The notes under the pieces: generated by a model
Seen by the model: the letters and a program-made list of their open reading frames with translations, nothing else
Databases searched by the model: none
Told to the model about the DNA's origin: nothing
In this document: piece after piece, positions 1-13,800 of the stretch
Numbering within the stretch: position 1 is the stretch's first letter
Layout: every line of letters starts with the position of its first letter
Source: Aquila chrysaetos chrysaetos
Lineage: Eukaryota; Chordata; Aves; Accipitriformes; Accipitridae
DNA length: 64,000 nt
Assembly (NCBI RefSeq): GCF_900496995.4
Contig: NC_044006.1
Location: forward strand, 18,250,214 to 18,314,213
Reading direction: 5' to 3'
Position numbers and translations under genes: made by a program

Positions 1-3000
1 ACATACATGTATTAATGACAAACAGGGAAATTGAAGTGCAATTTTTGTGCATGCACATGCATATATGTATGGATTTACATAAAACTCTATTGGTTTAAAT
101 AAAAAATGAGCTCCTCTTTCTTCATTCTGTGAAGAGGGAGAAAGAGCTGTAAGACAGGTCTTTTCTGTAGTCCCATTCCCCTGTCATGGTTGGTCTTGGG
201 TTTAAAGTGGAAGGTGAGAAAAAAAACCCTTTTCTTTTTTTTTTTTTTTTTTTAAGCTGCCTTAACTAGGAATACTATACTGTAGAGTTTGCACACACAG
301 GCTGAGAGAAGAATTTTACTGAAGCTCCAGTTGTTCAGAAACTCAGAAGTGATAGAACTGAGATTCTCCCTACCCCATTATTATCACTTTTGTACATGTG
401 CACTGCTCAGTTTCAAGATTTTCAAGAACTGTGGGGTTTTGGCATTTTTTTTTTTTTTTTTTTAATTAGGCTACTCAATGTTCTTATAATACTTTGGTTT
501 TGAAATAATGTTTTTTCTATGCAAAGGATTCCAGCTGCAATTGATGCAAGTCTGCAAATTGAGCTGTAGAAATCAAGCAGAACGTCTAGAAGGTAAGGAA
601 CAGTTAGGGTGAGTTTCATCTGCATTAATTCAGTCATCTGCAAGTTAGACTTGGAAGTCTGAGCTAGCTGTCTTCAGAGACAGTGGAAAGAAACAGACCA
701 GATGAATCATCCTCTGCAGGTGTCTGTTTTCTCTGACTGCAGAATCTTGCTTAGGATCTTGCTCAGAGATCTTGCTTTTTGACATGTAGTCAGCTGATTT
801 GAATCCCACCTGCAGTGACTACTTGTGAAAAAGTTTTTTACTCTTTGAAATGAAATCACTGGGACCTCTTAAGTCAGCGGAGGGGTGGAAGGAAGTTCTT
901 CAGGGTGTCCATGCTGTCCTTGCTGCTGGATTGTCCTTTTTTTTTCTTCCTGCTTCTTTGTTACTTCCACCCTTTCAGCCTCTGCAATATGAGGCAGTAC
1001 TTCTACAAGCAGTGATCTATTAAACTACACAAACATGATTCCTCCTTAGAAACCGGGCTCCTTCTTACATGGACCCTCTTGGGGAGGGGGAGGAATAGTA
1101 TGTCATAATGCAAATCAGGTCTATCATAAAGTATATCTGTAAAGTAGATTGTTTAGGGCCACTTAAGCAATCTTAATTCTGCTTTATCTGAGTTTTGTGA
1201 TATTTTTCACTTATACGCACACACGCATACAGAAATTTCTATATTGGAACACGAATTTTTGAAAGAAGCAGTCTAATATAAAACAAGATTATCATCAGTG
1301 TCACTAATGCCTGTTCAGTTTGTTGAATTGGGAACAGTCAGAGCCTGCAGAAATCCCTGTTGCTGGCAGTATCTGATAGCAGCTGAGGTGTTGATGGCAT
1401 GTTGTGAGCTAGAACAAAGTCATTCTTCAGGAAATTTCACACTGTCAAAAGAACACAGGAGCCAGATCTCTCAGCTTTATTCTGGACTTTTGAAAGGAGT
1501 GTTCCTTAGTGAATACATGTTTTTTCATATAGCTTGAATTGTCCTACCCTCTTTCCTTTAAATGTGTCTTCTAATTCATTATTTTTGTTGGAATGGAAAA
1601 TACAATCGTAATTCTGTAAGTGCTTGGAAGCAATGATGTCTTAGATCCTTACTTGCAGTATATCCTTGTCAGGAATGACGCTTTGAAGGTATTCACTGAA
1701 ATCTAATGCACCCAGGGTTTCCTCTGTACTCGATGGAAAGAAGCTCCTGCAGAGGGTGAATCCAAACCCCTCTCTGTTGGCCATGCAGTGAAGTAAAACA
1801 CCTGATTCAGGAATTTAGTGTAGATGCCCCTTGACTATCTATGTTTTAAAACTTACGAACTATGCTTTATTTACTGCTGAGGTTACTCCTCCTGCGAGAA
1901 TCCAGTAACAATTCTGTAAACAGTGTTTTCAGCCAGCCAGTTTGGATCTGGACAGTATCAGATTGTATGATACAATCTTCTTCTGTATTGCAGATATTTA
2001 CATGAAGCTTCTAACATTTTAATTTTTTAATAATCTGTGATTTGAAAAGGATAGCAGGGAATTCTCAGGATTTGGGTACTAAATGCAAGCAGTTTCTCTG
2101 CTCTTTTTATGGATGCTAATTCCAGTGTTTGTCTTGCTTTTGGAAGTCAGATGTTCTTCTGTTTTGCTTAATGGCATATTTTGTTTAAAAGGCTTTATGG
2201 ATTCTTCATAACTAACTACAAGTCAGGGCCTGGATTCCCTCCTCTTTCCCCTGCCAAAATTAATCCTTTTTCTATTGCATGTCTTTTTTTCCACCCCCTT
2301 GTATAATTATTCTTTGCACCTTACTTACCTTTAGCTCAGGGCTTTGGTCTTTCACCAGACCTTTATTGTCTGTGGATATTTTCAAGATCTCTTTTATAAT
2401 ATGAGGAATAAGAAAACTTGAAATTGATACAGCAAGTAGCAAGGCTGATTTCCTGTTTTCTGGTCCTTTGCGCTTTTTTCCAAGTTGGCAACAGTTGTAG
2501 GAAGATTGACACCGTGTGGTAAGGTGAAGAATTTCACTTTTCTTGATTTATTTCCCATTTCTTCTTCAGTACTCTCGTCCTTTACAGTATTTTTATTTTA
2601 TCATCCATCAAATGTTAATGTTTTCTGTGTGCTTTCTTTGTCCTGCATTTTTATTTTCATGTATATGTTTTAAAGCTCACTAGTTTATTGCTAAATGTTC
2701 TTCAAGAGAAGTTGCAGTATCTTTGAACAGTTTCCTTTACTGATAAATTTGTGGTTAGATTTTGTTCAGTAATTTTATAAATGCACGTATGGAAAAAAGA
2801 GTTGGTGAAAGTGGCTGGAAACCCAGAGGGGTCTCCATAGGAAAAGAAGATGAAATGACAGTACTGTCAAGATACTGCTTATGAAGATCTGTGGTAGACA
2901 TGCAGTGTAGTGCGAGGAATAGAAAGTTTGTCCCTCTAACTGGGAAAAAGAGGTAAATGGCAAATAAATGAAAGGTGAAACTGAAAGGCAGAATTTCTTG

Positions 3001-3141
3001 AGGAAAGGAGAAGGAGGTACTTTAGGCCAATGTGTAGCACTCATTGCAGTCAAGGGCATAAAAATACTTAAAAGCAGTATTTTGCTGTCACTATAGTTTC
3101 TGAGATCATTCAACATCCAGTATGGTAAAATAGAGGCTTGC

Positions 3142-4290
3142 TGTATTGGGTTTGTATGGCAAGGTTTTGGTAGCAGGGGAGCTACAGGGGTGTGGCTTCT
3201 GTGAGAAGCTGCTAGAAGCTTCCCCCATGTCCGACAGAGCCAATGCCAGCTGGCTCCAAGTTGGACCCGCCTCTGGCCAAGGCCGAGCCTGTCAGCGACA
3301 GTGCTAGTGCCTCTGGGATAACAGATTTAAGAAGGGGAAAAACATTGCTGCGCAACAGAAACTGCAGCCAGAGGGAGGCGTGAGAACATGTGAGAGAAAC
3401 AGCCCTGCAGACACCCAGGTCAGTGAAGAAGGAGGGGAAGGATGTGCTCCAGGTGCCGGAGCAGAGATTCCCCTGCAGCCTGTGTGAAGACCATGGTGAG
3501 GCAGGCTGTCCCCCTGCAGTCCATGGAGGTCCACGGTGGAGCAGATATCCACCTGCAGTGCATGGAGGACCCCACGTGGGAGCAGGTGGATGCCTAAAGG
3601 AGGCTGTGACCCCATGGGAAACCTACGCTGGAGCAGGCTTCTGGCAGGACCTGTGGCCCCATGCAGAGGGAGCCCACGCTGGAGCAGGTTTGCTGGCAGG
3701 ACTTGTGACCCCGTGGGGGACCCATGCTGGAGCAGTCTGTTCCTGAAGGACTGCACCCTGTGGAAGGGATCCATGCTGGAGCAGTTCATGAAGAACTGCA
3801 GCCTGTGGGAAGGACTCACGCTGGAGAAGTTCATGGAGGACTGTCTCCCATGGGAGGGACCCCATGCTGGAGCAGGGGAAGAGTGTGAGGAGTCCTGCCC
3901 CTTAGGAGGAAGGAGCAGGAGAGACAATGTGTGATGAACTGACCTCACCCCCATTCCCTGTCCCCCTGTGCTGCTGCGGGGGAAGGGGGTAGAGAATTTG
4001 GGAGTGAAGTTGTGCCTGGGAAGAAGGGAGGGGTGGGGAGAAGGTGTTTTAAGCTTTGGGTTTATTTTTCATTACCCTACTTTGAATGGGTTGATAATAA
4101 ATTAAATTAATTTTCCCCAAGTCAAGTCTGTTTTGCCTGTGATGGTAATTGGCTGAGTGATCTCTCCCTGTCCTTGTCTCGACCCATGAGCCTTTTGTTT
4201 TATTTTCTCTCCCCTGTCCAGCTGAGGGGGGTGGAGTGATAGAGCAGCTTTGGTGGGCACCTGATGTCTAGCCAGGGTCAACCCACCACA
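3142..4290 (+). mobile_element. Solo LTR of an avian endogenous retrovirus, with 5-bp target duplication
   Basis: The element starts TGTATTGGG and ends CCACCACA (TG...CA). It is flanked on both sides by the perfect direct repeat CTTGC (3137-3141 and 4291-4295), the signature of retroviral integration. No internal region or second LTR is present, so it is a solo LTR left by LTR-LTR recombination. Plus orientation is inferred from a TATA-like TTTAAGA near 3326 and an AATAAA at 4096-4101. If those are used, the R region would be unusually long (roughly 750 bp) and would contain the degenerate tandem repeat at 3492-3880. Apparent ORFs across it (for example 3390-3746 and 3304-3954) are artefacts of the GC-rich repeat. 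The family resembles LTRs common in neoavian genomes; I cannot assign a library name. Confidence 0.88.
3492..3880 (+). repeat. Degenerate ~45-50 bp tandem repeat inside the solo LTR
   Basis: About eight diverged units each contain a core close to CCACGCTGGAGCAGG (for example near 3535, 3572, 3625, 3673, 3722, 3770, 3818 and 3863). Between cores lie variants of a CCATGGGAAGGACC-type spacer. The repeat sits between the putative TATA-like box and poly(A) signal of the LTR, so it would be transcribed. The same core recurs in the minisatellite of the ERVK remnant at 24087-24650. Confidence 0.8.
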
Positions 4291-4743
4291 CTTGCATGTG
4301 TTAGCATGTTACCTAGTCATGAGCCCTGGAGGGGCTGAGAAGCCAAATCTGATTTCAGGATGTGTGTGCCCCAGCAATGACCTCTGCTGACACTGCAGGT
4401 ACAGCAATGTGCTGCTGGCTATGTGCATACAGGGGCAAAGGTATTCAGCTGCTGAGATGTTTTCTGCTTAAAGATCTGTTTCATACTTCTCTGGAGGAAA
4501 AGGTACTAGCCTGGATGGAAGCTCGGCAGAAGCCACATCTGCCCAGGGCCTGTCAGTTAGACCACACATGAGTCAGTCCATGGGTGCATTGGAGGAAGGG
4601 ACAAGGAATGCTAGTAGGAAGAAAAACTTTGTTTTATACCATTGCTAAGGAAAAGGTGCTAGGCTGAATCACAGAGACTTGCTTGTTTGGCAACAGTGAT
4701 GTATTCTCTCTCTGCCTCACTCTGTTCTTGTTCGTCTGTTTAG

Positions 4744-4864
4744 GTTGAATTTTCCTATCCTCCCCTAAAGCCTGGAGAAGGACATGACAGCCACGGTTTA
4801 CCAGAGGAATGGAAATACTTGCCATTTCTTGCCTTACCAGATGGTGCTCACAACTATCAGGAAG
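4744..4864 (+). CDS. AVL9: AVL9 exon 2
   Basis: Acceptor CTGTTTAG precedes GTT GAA TTT; donor GAAG|GTAAGA. It encodes VEFSYPPL...NYQE in phase 0 and ends in phase 1 (split Asp completed by the next exon). This is the first part of the longin/uDENN-like N-terminal segment. Confidence 0.95.
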
Positions 4865-7800
4865 GTAAGAAACAAGAGAGGAAGTTGTATGTACTACTTC
4901 TGCTGCAACCAACAATTCTTTTCGCTGTTAGACTTCCTGTACTTTTTGTTTAAGCTGCAAAATACTTTGGCAATGATAATTGCTTCAGAGTTTAAAGTGA
5001 AAGTAGATCATGAAGGTGTACCTCCTACATCAAGAAATCGGATGTCAATAAAAGCTTAAGGGTTACATATCACTTGTGTGTAGTCCTAGTGCAAAACAAG
5101 GCTACTGGCTTTCTCAGAAGTTCTTTGAAAGGGGAATAAACTCTTCAGTAAAACCTTAATCCAGTTTTGAGGTAAGGGAAAAATGAAATTCTAAAATTCA
5201 GCTTTGTAATGATTTTTTTTTTTCCCCTCCACTAATTTAGAGCTTCTTAGAGTGACCTACAAGTCATTCAGCTTCTGTAGAATGACATATTTTGAAAAAC
5301 AGCAAATGTAAAGGGTAGGAACAGGAGCTTTAGTGTATTTGTCAGTAGAAGAAGAATGAATGACTCCTTTGCCATGTAGTTACCAGCAAGTTCACTGCAG
5401 TTATTTTTTTTTAGTATTGCATTTATTTCTTTGTTTATTTAACAGCAGTTCAGTTCATCACTGTGACATTTATATGCATATTCAGTTGTTTCATCTTTTT
5501 TTCTGCAGAGCAGTGAACAAGGAAGTCACTTACAATAGCAAAATCACAGAAACCCTTTAATGCTACTTTTAATAAGATTTTTTTTTTTTTTAACTTGATG
5601 TACTTAGCTTCCTAATTCTCCAGCTTCCAGAGACCTCATTTGGAAGCAAAGGAAGTCATATCAAAATAATCCCCTTCCTAGCAGCAATAAAAGTCTCTCT
5701 GACTCTGGTCTGGGTCATGATTTTTGTTCAATTTCTGTGTTGTTAAATACATAGTGAGAAGTAGGCTACATTCAAAGCTAGGAAAATTATATGCAGCTGC
5801 ACTTCACTGTTCTCTCTTGGCTCAGTACCATCCCAGTTAATGCTTAGCTTTGAGCATTTTTATCACTGCACTAAAAGATTACCAATGTGTATTTTTTGGT
5901 AAGAAGAAAAGACTTGGCAACAAAACTGATAAATATCCTTGTGTTTTGTAGGCAAGAATACACGTGAACTTGAAACAGGTGAATATGTTTCAGATAATAG
6001 TTATGTTACATTTACTGTAACTTTATTAGATATGTTTTCTGAGTTTTAAACTAATTCCCACTGATAGTTACAGTTTTGCAAAGAGGATGACTTGATACAG
6101 GAAATAGTCTTAAAGGCTTTCTGAAAGCCTAGGTGATCTCCATAATATAATTAAACTTGTTCAAGGGAGCAAGCTTTGTTAAAAATAGTCCCTCTTTCTG
6201 TTAGACTTAATGCATATGGGATTGTCTCTTCTGTTCATTTTGTTACTATGAAGCAAACAAAAAATTAATAGTTGGTTTCAAAACGGATTTCACTTGTGTT
6301 TTGAAAGGCTAACAGTGGTAATCCTCTCCTTTACTTACGATTTAGCAACTTTTTGCTTTGGTAGTAGCAAGTGCATGTGTATATGTATGCTTGTATATAT
6401 CTCAAGCCATAAAAGTCTTTCTCTTGTCATATTTTATAGAGATTTTTTTTCTTTCATGTAACACTTGCACAGAGACAGTAATTATTTTGTGTGAGACTAG
6501 GATTCACAAATCCTTTTTGTTAGCATAGCAGTGCTGGTGCATGGATATCTACCTTGGCAGTGGTAGCAGCTACTCTAATCTTTTAACAGTATGTGTCCTC
6601 CTTAGTGGTTTTTTTTTTTTTCCCCCCATCTTCATTGCATTTACCTTCTTAATGGCATCATGCTGCAACTGTACACCTTGCCTTATAGTTGGGAAAGCAT
6701 CTTGCAATTTGGAAACTAATTTGGGTGTGGGCATAGCTTTATAGATGACTTTTTCTTTCTTTTTTTTTTAAAGTCTCAGAAAAATAAGTGTGCTAGTATT
6801 TTCAGCAGTAAACCTTTTATAAATAAGTGACACTGAAAATAAAAATACTGAACTCTTGTTAGTGACTTACGAAACAGTCTTTTCTTTTTCATAGATACTG
6901 TGTTTTTCCATTTGCCACCGAGATATGGGGATCGAACCACAGTATATGGGGTCTCTTGCTATAGGCAGATTGAAGCGAAGGTAACTTTCCAAGTTGTGAG
7001 TTATATTAATGAAATATAGGCTTGATGCATTAACGACCCTAAAATTCACTGGCTTGCATTACACCAACAGTCAAACTGCATGATCAGCTTACATTAAAAG
7101 TCTATGAAATTGTGCACAGTAGGTAGCTACAGAACTTGAGAACTATTTCTTTCCCTTATGTCAGCAGGCATATTGTGGTCTTTTGAAATGTTCGAGGCAA
7201 TTGAAAAATATGTTTTGGTTCTTGAGAGCTAATCCAGGCATCAGCACCAACTAACAAATGAAGCTGACAGTCTGTCAGGTGGCCAAGTCATGTTTCCAGG
7301 AAGTAGGCCTCTTGGGTGGAAAAAGTTGAAATTTTCTCCAGTGGTGACCATGAAGAATTTTAGGAGTATTTCCTGGGATCTGACCATGCAAGCGTAGGGA
7401 TGTTTCTCTTCACCTACCTCCTTTGCCAAAAGTACACTTGCAGAGTAGACTGAGAATCTTCCCATTCATTGTAGCTGCTTACCAATACTGAACTTTTAGG
7501 CAGTAAAGGCTGAAAAATTGTGTGCAACCTGATCACACTGAGGAAATTATGTACTTGATCTACTAGAATCTGTCCATATTTCAAAAGTAGTTATGGTAGT
7601 GTGATCTGTGCGCTTACAATTGAGAAGTTACTACAAATTCCTTTAAAATTACTCCATTTTCCCGTGAAGTGCCAAGAATCTGGAATGCCATGTGGGTTTG
7701 AGTTTTAAATGAGTCTTGTATTCAGATGTAAATTATGTACTCAGGTTTAGTGTTAATCATACATTGATTATATTTCAAGTTCCTGTTTATGCTATAGAGA

Positions 7801-10800
7801 GAAATTTCACACATGCAGATTTTAATTCTGTTTCTTTTGAACTAAATCCTTGTTGATTTCAGTTCACTCATTACCTTTGCAGCCAGTCTTAACTGTATTC
7901 TGTGATTTAGAGTCTTGCTCTATTTAACTATGCAATAACTTGGCTTTATTGTGCTCTTGATTCCAGTTTATGCTGTTTAGTAACCAATTAAGAAGATGAA
8001 TAGATGTTTAAAATGAACTCTTTGGAACAAGTAGAATATAAAACAATGTGTTTTATATGACAGCTCTACCACTCTTTCCATCTGTCCCTTTTGATGTGTG
8101 GGCTGCAGTCCGCACACTTGCTGTTTTGTACAATTAAGCGAATCACTTGGCTGTCTTTCTGCCCTCATCCTTGTAGGTCTGCTGTTAAGTGCTGGGACCA
8201 TTTGGTCTGGCTGAGAATGTAGTTGATTCTGCAGATGATACCTCCTTTATTTTATTGGGTGGCTCAAAGAAGTTCCTTGAATATAAAGCAACAATTTCTA
8301 GGCAAAGACTTTTCAGCCGGGTCCATTTTCACAGATAATGTTAGAGAAGAACGAGTGATATGTTGTGGCTTCACTTCTGTTACATTACCCTGACTTAAAA
8401 TGCCACTGCCTTTTCCAGGGCTATTGCCTTTTTCTCATGCTAGTGTCTTTTAAACAGTCCTCTGCCTGTCATCACAGCTGTATTTGGATCTTTGCTGTGC
8501 ACAGCGAGATAAGAACACAACTCTGACATATCAGTGTTATGACTATTTTTACTAGGTAAGGGCATACTGTTGCATGGTTTGGGTATTCCACCATTGAAGA
8601 CAGTTTTTTTAGGATTTTGTTTAAAAAGGGGGGTGGTATGTGGCAACTAGACTTGTGAAAGAATTCTTTTTGAAATTGGTGTGTGGGTAAAAATACTGTA
8701 ATACTTCTCATTTCTATTTCTTAGGCATTAAAAGTACGGCAAGCAGACATCACCCGAGAAACCGTACAGAAAAGTGTCTGTGTTCTCAGTCAGCTGGTAA
8801 GAATGCTTAACTCCAAAAACATTTTCAAACAACAGACTAAAAATAATTTGTTTTCCATATTCTTATTTGGAACTTTTGGCTCCAAACATCTCTTTAAATC
8901 ATTGCAGAGGGGTAACAAAATACTGAAGCAAAATTGAATTGGAAGGCTATGGCATTTGAGTGAGCTGCCTTGAATTGCTATCTCTTTATAAGAGTAATTG
9001 TAAAAGTGTCTGCCTGTTGTCAGGGACTTGGATATCTATTTGCGCTTTTGATTGTTAAGTGCTACTAACTTTATTTCATGTAGTAGGATTGAGGGGTGTG
9101 GCCATTATAATAACTGGAGAGAGTGACTATTGACAACTGAAAGAGGTTTTAAGGTAGTCACACATACAGCATACTCTTGTTTTGAAGAAACATCTTGTAT
9201 TTCTACCTATTTAGCAAAAGCTACTGGTCACCAGGCAAGGAACAGAAATTCTTTCTGTGCTTAAAGCTGAAGAAAGAACTATTACTGGAGCTGCACAAGC
9301 AGTGTTGAAGCAGGAAAGTACTTTTCCAGAAAGGTGTTCAGTGATGCTATGGTACGTGCAAATGGAAAGAAAATAGAATTATCATCATTTAAAATGAGCA
9401 CAGGAGAAAGATGGTGCGAATCAGTGACTAAGGACTGCCACCTCCGTGAACTCTATGTGTAATAATGTGTCTATATTGCAAGATAAGAATGGGAGAAGAT
9501 TAACGTTCAAAATGAGTGGTTAAATAAGTTTTCTTCACTTGCTTTTGTGTTTGTTTTTCTTCCAAGCCTTTGTATGGGTTACTTCAGGCAAAGCTGCAAC
9601 TCATTACACATGCATATTTGAAGAAAAAGACTTCACGCAAATTTCAATTCTAAAGGTAAATTTTAAGCAATAGCCACACAGAACAAAGCTTTCAGTGTAT
9701 GGCTATGGATTTAAGTGTTTTTAATTATTGCTCAAATGTTCCATTTGCATAGGTCATACAGTTATTCAGCTCTTGTAATAACTTGACGTGAACTAAATGA
9801 ATGACCCTAATCTGACAGAAGGTCAGCTTTCTGATTTGTAATGAAACACAAGAATGAGCATGATTGTCAGCCTGTATCTCCGTTGACTCCATTAGTAAAA
9901 TTTTACTTTCTTTCTGGAACAAGACATTGAAATCGTTGAATAAGTGAACTTTATTTATTCTGAATTTTGTGTGACCATATGCCATTAACAGCTTCTGGAT
10001 TTTTTTGCCTTTGTTCTAACTTTTACAGGAACTTTATGATCATATGAATAGTTCCCTGGGCAGTACTTTGCTAGAAGGGTCACAAGCTTATCTGGGTAAG
10101 TGACTTTTTTTGGACAAGCAGCAGAGATAATGTTATACTAATCAACACATTCCCTTCCTTAGCTAATTTATTCATGTGCATTAACAGATTAAGCACTAGA
10201 GGTCTGTGTGCCTGCACAGTATTCTGTTATGCATTTATTTTATTAATGGATTTAAATAAATGTCAAATAAATGTAGTGTTGCTTTATAATAGAAGTTAGT
10301 GGTAGGTTGAAAGCCATGTTACCTCTTGACCTAAGAGTCTGACAAGCAACTGCTTGGCTGCTTTTGGGAAACAGTACCTTCTTAATTTTTAGATTGAACT
10401 ATTTGATGGTGTGGGGTGCTCAAGCTTTCATCTACCTGTTATTTGGGCTATCTCCCATTTGATTCTGACTCTTCCCTGTGTTTTCTGAATGCACGGTGTA
10501 GTATTTACTTCAGTGTTTCCGTAAAGCTGTGTGGCAGCCAACAGGAGTAACTCAGAGCGTGACTATTTACATTATTATTGTCTCCATTGTAGATTTAACT
10601 CTTGCTCCTGCTCAAAAGAAAGAATTTGATACGAATTCTGCTACTGAAATAATCAGGTTCATATAGAATGCATAATGGCTGTCCACCTCCCCCTGAAAAA
10701 TGGTGGCAAGAAGTAAGTTAGTATCTCTACTAGCTATTAAACTGTAGTAATTGCTCTCTTTTTGGTATCTCAGGTCTGTCTCCTCGGGATCTTGTTCTTC

Positions 10801-13800
10801 ACTTTAGACACAAGGTAGGCGTTCTCTGTTAAATATATAAATTACAGCACTTATTTTGTGGAGTAAAATGCTTTGTGAGGAACTGAAAAATAAACATGTC
10901 TAGACATACCTGAACTACAAGTAAGACGACTGTTTCCTAAGTACTTCTGGTTACAGCCTCCTGATTTCCCTTCCCCTTCTGCCTACATGACTTCAGTGAA
11001 AGTAAGTTCCAGACCGAGAAGTTTTGTCTGTCTGCTGGATTCCCTGGAGACTTCTAGGTTTGTGTAACATGTCTTTAGTCCTGTCCCAAAGTGCAAGTGG
11101 TATCTCATTTATGGTCTTGTTTCTATTTCCTGCTTCTCGTCAGATGAATGTGATAGAAGAATATTGCTAAAGTCCGTGCAGACACAACTTGGAGCATTTT
11201 TCCCTGTATCTTGTAATTTTTGCAGCTTCTGCCATCATAGAACCTGAGGGGACTTGCACCTCTCCTTCTTTTTCCTAATGACTATTGAAATTGAGCGTGT
11301 ATCCTACAGCTAAGGTACAAATAGCATTTAGAATCTTTTATTAACTGAGAGGCATCAAGGAAACAAATTCAGGAATCTGGGTTTCATGGTGTATTTTCAC
11401 CTGCTCAGTAGATTTTTGGGGTAGAACTCATTTTTGTTTAACTTCAGATGTCTGCCAGTTATGTGCCAGAAGCATCAGTGTTTTTCTTTGAGTGTAGAGA
11501 ATCTGGACAGCCACTTCTGATCTAGATGCCTCATCTATAGATGCCTAAAATTAGGTGAGGTGAATGCTGTTCTTGGTATTTTGCTGAATTGTTTTCTGTA
11601 TTTCTGTGGAGGAGCTCTTTTATGTTTATGCAGTTTACTGTTGTTTAAAATTCTGGAATTATACAATGTGTTTTTTCTGATAAGCTTTTTATGATTCAAA
11701 TCAAACAATTCTTGTTTGTGCAGGTTTTTCTTTGTGCATCTCATATGCTATATTAAAATGAGGGCTCAGGTGGAGAAAGGGTATTGGAACACTGGTTTTC
11801 ACTGGTCACATGTATTTGATCATTTGACAGTTATGCAGTGATTAACATGAAATTGTGATAAGAGATTATGCTTGCACAGTATTTTTGATCAATGGCACTA
11901 GTTCACTCACCATGTTTTTCCTTTTGTGTTTTTTCAGGTCTTGATCCTTTTTAAATTGATTCTTCTAGAGAAAAAGGTAATGTTTTGTAGGCTAAGGCAG
12001 GTAATTTACATAGAAATGCAATTGTGAAATTTTTTCCATATGAAATGGTGTAGAATATACTAGTGAAAAAAAATTTAAAGTAAAATAAAGTAAAATAAAA
12101 GTATCTGAAGTCATATCAACAACTTTGCATCCATATATAAATTGGGAAATTATGCTACACGTAACTGCTGTGTGTTGATGTATAAATTTGCCTCCGCTTC
12201 TGTCCACACTCCACCTTATTAATAGCTGTCCCAGCCAGAGTAAGTAAAATGTGATTAAATATGAGTGGAGAAATTTAACATATTATAAAAGGTAGGAAAG
12301 GATACACTTAATGCAGGTAGGTACCTGTGTGAAAGAACCAATAGGAAATGCTAGTACCTAAAAGGGAGCCTACAGCTTTACAGGTATTCAGTAAGTAGAA
12401 CTTCTGGTTTGGGCTAGAAGTGTCCTTCAGACCTGAATTGCATGGACACCTGCAGGAGACAGCGTAAAGAGCTGTATCTGTTAGGTCAGGCTGAACTCAG
12501 ATTATAAATTGGTAAAAACTGTTGAATTCTAGGCTCAGTGTTTTCTTTAGGCTACCTTACTGCCTCAGAAGCAATGCTATCTTAGTAATTTAAGTGGAAT
12601 ATGCAAAATGTACAAGCAGATGTGAAATATAGATATGTTTATTTTCTTCTATGTATAAATACCCTGGAACAAGAACTTTCAGTGAAATGACTATGTTTCA
12701 GCTCCCAGACACATTTATGCAGGGATTATTTTTTGTTTGCTTTTTAAAGTTTTTGTTTAAAGTTTTGTTTCCGATTCCCAAATGTCACTTTTTCTTCAGT
12801 GAACCTGCCATGTTAAAACCCATCTTCTTCAGAATGCTGAGAAGGAACATAAGAATTTCCTGTTAGCTGCAACTGGAAAGTCAGTAGGACTTAATCTGTA
12901 AGATATTGAAACAGTTGTGTGGCTTTTTGAAGTCTATATCCAAGGCCTAGGTACCTCTTGTGAGGCAGTAAATATGGCTTTTAAAAATAGAAGTAGCAGC
13001 CTTTCCAAAGCTTTTGCACTTGTCACTTAATTCTGTAAGTTAGGTATACCTTAACAGTTCTAAGTATTTATAGATGAGAATAAATGCAGTTTCTGCATTA
13101 AAGAGCTATATACTAAAGACTGCTATATTAAAGGCTATGCAGAAGGTATACTTGAGAAAATATGATTATGACATAGTAGGAGTACACATGTAGAGATGTA
13201 TGTAATCAAGACTCAATATGGAAGCTTTTTCCCAAAAAAACCTTAATACATTCTGAAAGTCTACAGTGGTTTTTAATTTTTTTTTAAACCATAAGTGGAA
13301 AAATCATTAAAAAATATTTTCCAGTTAAGATTTTGTAAAGTATCTCTATTGATCTGTTTAAAAACTTATGATAGCATTTCATCCGGTCAGTTCAGCATTT
13401 GGACATATATGAACAAAATACTTTACTGGCTACGATTCTTTTCTGAAGCTGCTCAAACCACAAGACGTAAATGCACAGGAAGAGGGGAGAGGGAAGGTTT
13501 GCCAAGCATGTTCATGACTCAAACATACGAAATTGTTTTGAAAATAACTGGATGCTTATTGAATAAACCGGCAGGTTGCTTTGCTTTTGTTTTTCCCTGA
13601 GCTCTAACAGGAAGATAACACTTGCAATTTCAAAAGGAAGAGTTTTGGTTTTCTGGCACTGCCTGTTTGTTGGTAGATATTAAGGTTCCAGAATAACTGT
13701 GGGAATCTGTATGTTCAAAGACCTTAAATATAATATGCAAGAAGCCACTAGTAATGCCAATTTTCCTTGAGCTGAAGAATGCCTGAATGCCACAGACAGA

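Larger units (their letters stand above)
1..4743 (+). other. AVL9: AVL9 intron 1 (3' part)
   Basis: This stretch lies before the first recognisable AVL9 exon and is inferred to be the 3' part of intron 1. The conserved N-terminal coding exon of AVL9 (about 32 residues in the human protein) is not found here, and there is no CpG island. The only discrete element is the solo LTR at 3142-4290. The rest is AT-rich intronic sequence with T-runs (for example near 235-255 and 445-465). Short ORFs here lack homology that I recognise. Confidence 0.75.

Noticed and set aside
3304-3954. 216-residue minus-strand ORF and two plus-strand ORFs over the solo LTR
   Set aside because: They are translations of the degenerate tandem repeat, open in several frames; no retroviral or cellular domain.
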